A DNA stretch of 16,135 nucleotides from Desulfocicer vacuolatum DSM 3385 (GTDB lineage: Bacteria; Desulfobacterota; Desulfobacteria; Desulfobacterales; SURF-7): positions 1-16,135 of the forward strand of contig CAMBQS010000037.1 in NCBI GenBank assembly GCA_945870015.1, given 5' to 3'. The translations under genes were made by a program, and so were the position numbers. Below are positions 15,258 through 16,135 of the stretch, piece after piece. Under the pieces are notes generated by a model. That model was not told the DNA's origin and searched no databases. It saw only the letters and a program-made list of their open reading frames with translations. How positions within the stretch are numbered: the first letter of the stretch is position 1; each line of letters starts with the position of its first letter.

Positions 15258-16135
15258 ATGACCATTCCCGAAATTTCAGACCATTGGATCAAGAGAGAAA
15301 TTCTCCGGATTCTCAGGCAGGATCAAAAAACAGCGGCAGAATCCCTTATCTGCAGAGAAGTGAAAATTACCCCTGAATCCTTATGGAAACAGATCCTTGA
15401 GCTTCAGGAAGCCGGATACGGGATCAGGACAGCCGGCAATGAGTTTCAGCTCCTCCAGGAGCCGGACACCCCTTTTCCCTGGGAATTCCCGGGCCGGGAA
15501 TCCACCCTTCATTATTTCAAAGAGTTATCATCCACAATGGATGTTGCACGGGAAATGGCCGGGAATGGGTGCCCTGACTTTACCGTCGTCATTTCAGAAT
15601 TCCAGAACACCGGACGCGGTCGTATGCAGCGAACCTGGCATTCAAATGCAGGCGGTCTTTATTTTACCATTGTCCTGCGTCCGAAGATGGAGCCTGTCCA
15701 CAGCCACCGCATCAACTTTGCCGCGTCCCTTGTCCTGGCAAAAGTACTGCGGCAGATGTTCCAGGTGGATGCCAGGGTAAAATGGCCAAACGATATCCTG
15801 GTAAACGAACTGAAACTGTCCGGAATGCTCTCTGAAATGGGGGTGGAAGCGGACAAACTTTCTTACGTGAATATCGGCATCGGCATCAATGTAAACAATG
15901 ATCCCACGGAAAAAGAGCCCAATGCAATTTCACTCCGGAAACTGCTTGGAACCTATATCGATCGCCGAAAGCTGCTATCCGCCTTTCTGGACAGTTTCCA
16001 GGCCACAATATCCGGCTCGCTGCTGGAAAATATCATTCCACAATGGAAACAGTACACCATGACCATCGGCAGGCATGTGAAAATTGTTACCATCAAGGAA
16101 AGTTACGAAGGCTTTGCACGGGATGTCAGCGACAG
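15258..16135 (+). CDS. birA: Biotin-[acyl-CoA carboxylase] ligase with N-terminal HTH (3' end off window)
   Basis: 292 codons are visible from the ATG at 15258 to the window edge, with no stop. Residues 10-65 form a winged helix-turn-helix (REILRILRQDQKTAAESLI, then ESLWKQILELQEAGYGI), as in bifunctional BirA repressors. The ligase core follows: FKELSSTMDVAREMA, the biotin-AMP loop NTGRGRMQRTW, KWPNDIL, KLSGMLSEM with the catalytic-type Lys, and GIGINVN. A C-terminal SH3-like domain begins near the edge (TIGRHVKIVTI). It activates biotin with ATP and attaches it to a carrier lysine; the carboxylase in this window offers K528. The HTH suggests biotin-responsive repression as well. GGAT about 10 nt upstream is the only ribosome site seen. 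The 3' end lies outside. Confidence 0.93.
   Translation, partial: MTIPEISDHWIKREILRILRQDQKTAAESLICREVKITPESLWKQILELQEAGYGIRTAGNEFQLLQEPDTPFPWEFPGRESTLHYFKELSSTMDVAREMAGNGCPDFTVVISEFQNTGRGRMQRTWHSNAGGLYFTIVLRPKMEPVHSHRINFAASLVLAKVLRQMFQVDARVKWPNDILVNELKLSGMLSEMGVEADKLSYVNIGIGINVNNDPTEKEPNAISLRKLLGTYIDRRKLLSAFLDSFQATISGSLLENIIPQWKQYTMTIGRHVKIVTIKESYEGFARDVSD

Overview
The window looks like chromosomal DNA of a motile anaerobe of the Desulfobacterota (former Deltaproteobacteria). This is inferred from three things: large soluble PAS/hybrid histidine kinases of the 'QKMEAIGTLAGGIAHDFNNIL' type, sigma-54 and sigma-28 type promoters beside motility genes, and a GTCATTCCGGCGAAGGCCGG-type repeat. No rRNA, tRNA or CRISPR array is visible, and nothing fixes the species.

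Layout. (1) 1-572, minus strand and cut by the window edge: a MerR-type DNA-binding domain fused to the N-terminal Rossmann part of a PseB-like UDP-GlcNAc 4,6-dehydratase, preceded by a near-consensus sigma-54 promoter. (2) 871-5720, minus: two paralogous soluble hybrid histidine kinases in tandem; the upstream one carries only a remnant of an N-terminal receiver domain. (3) 5823-6905, minus: a secreted protein with four 14-residue repeats and a duplicated coiled-coil module. (4) 7059-8741, plus: a sigma-28 promoter followed by two small proteins (one built from 11-residue repeats) and a flagellin of epsilonproteobacterial style. (5) 8766-12062, minus: a single-chain biotin-dependent acyl-CoA carboxylase. 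(6) 12220-13075, plus: two small genes separated by a 142-bp MITE-like element. (7) 13225-15144, plus: a perfect 16-bp-arm hairpin flanked by 9-bp direct repeats, candidate sigma-54 and sigma-28 promoters, then a MotB-like and a MotA-like gene in reversed order. (8) 15258 to the edge, plus: biotin protein ligase BirA with an N-terminal helix-turn-helix.

How the genes may work together. Flagellin, MotA/MotB and the PseB-like enzyme form a motility theme: PseB starts pseudaminic acid synthesis, which in Campylobacter and Helicobacter glycosylates flagellin, and the flagellin here resembles that type. The promoters fit the usual flagellar hierarchy of sigma-54 and sigma-28 classes. The carboxylase and BirA form a second theme, because BirA would attach biotin to the carboxylase's carrier domain. 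The two kinases have no DNA-binding output domain, so their target is unknown.

Most novel points: the MerR-PseB fusion under a sigma-54 promoter, the hendecad-repeat protein in the flagellin operon, and the hairpin/direct-repeat structure abutting the mot sigma-54 promoter.
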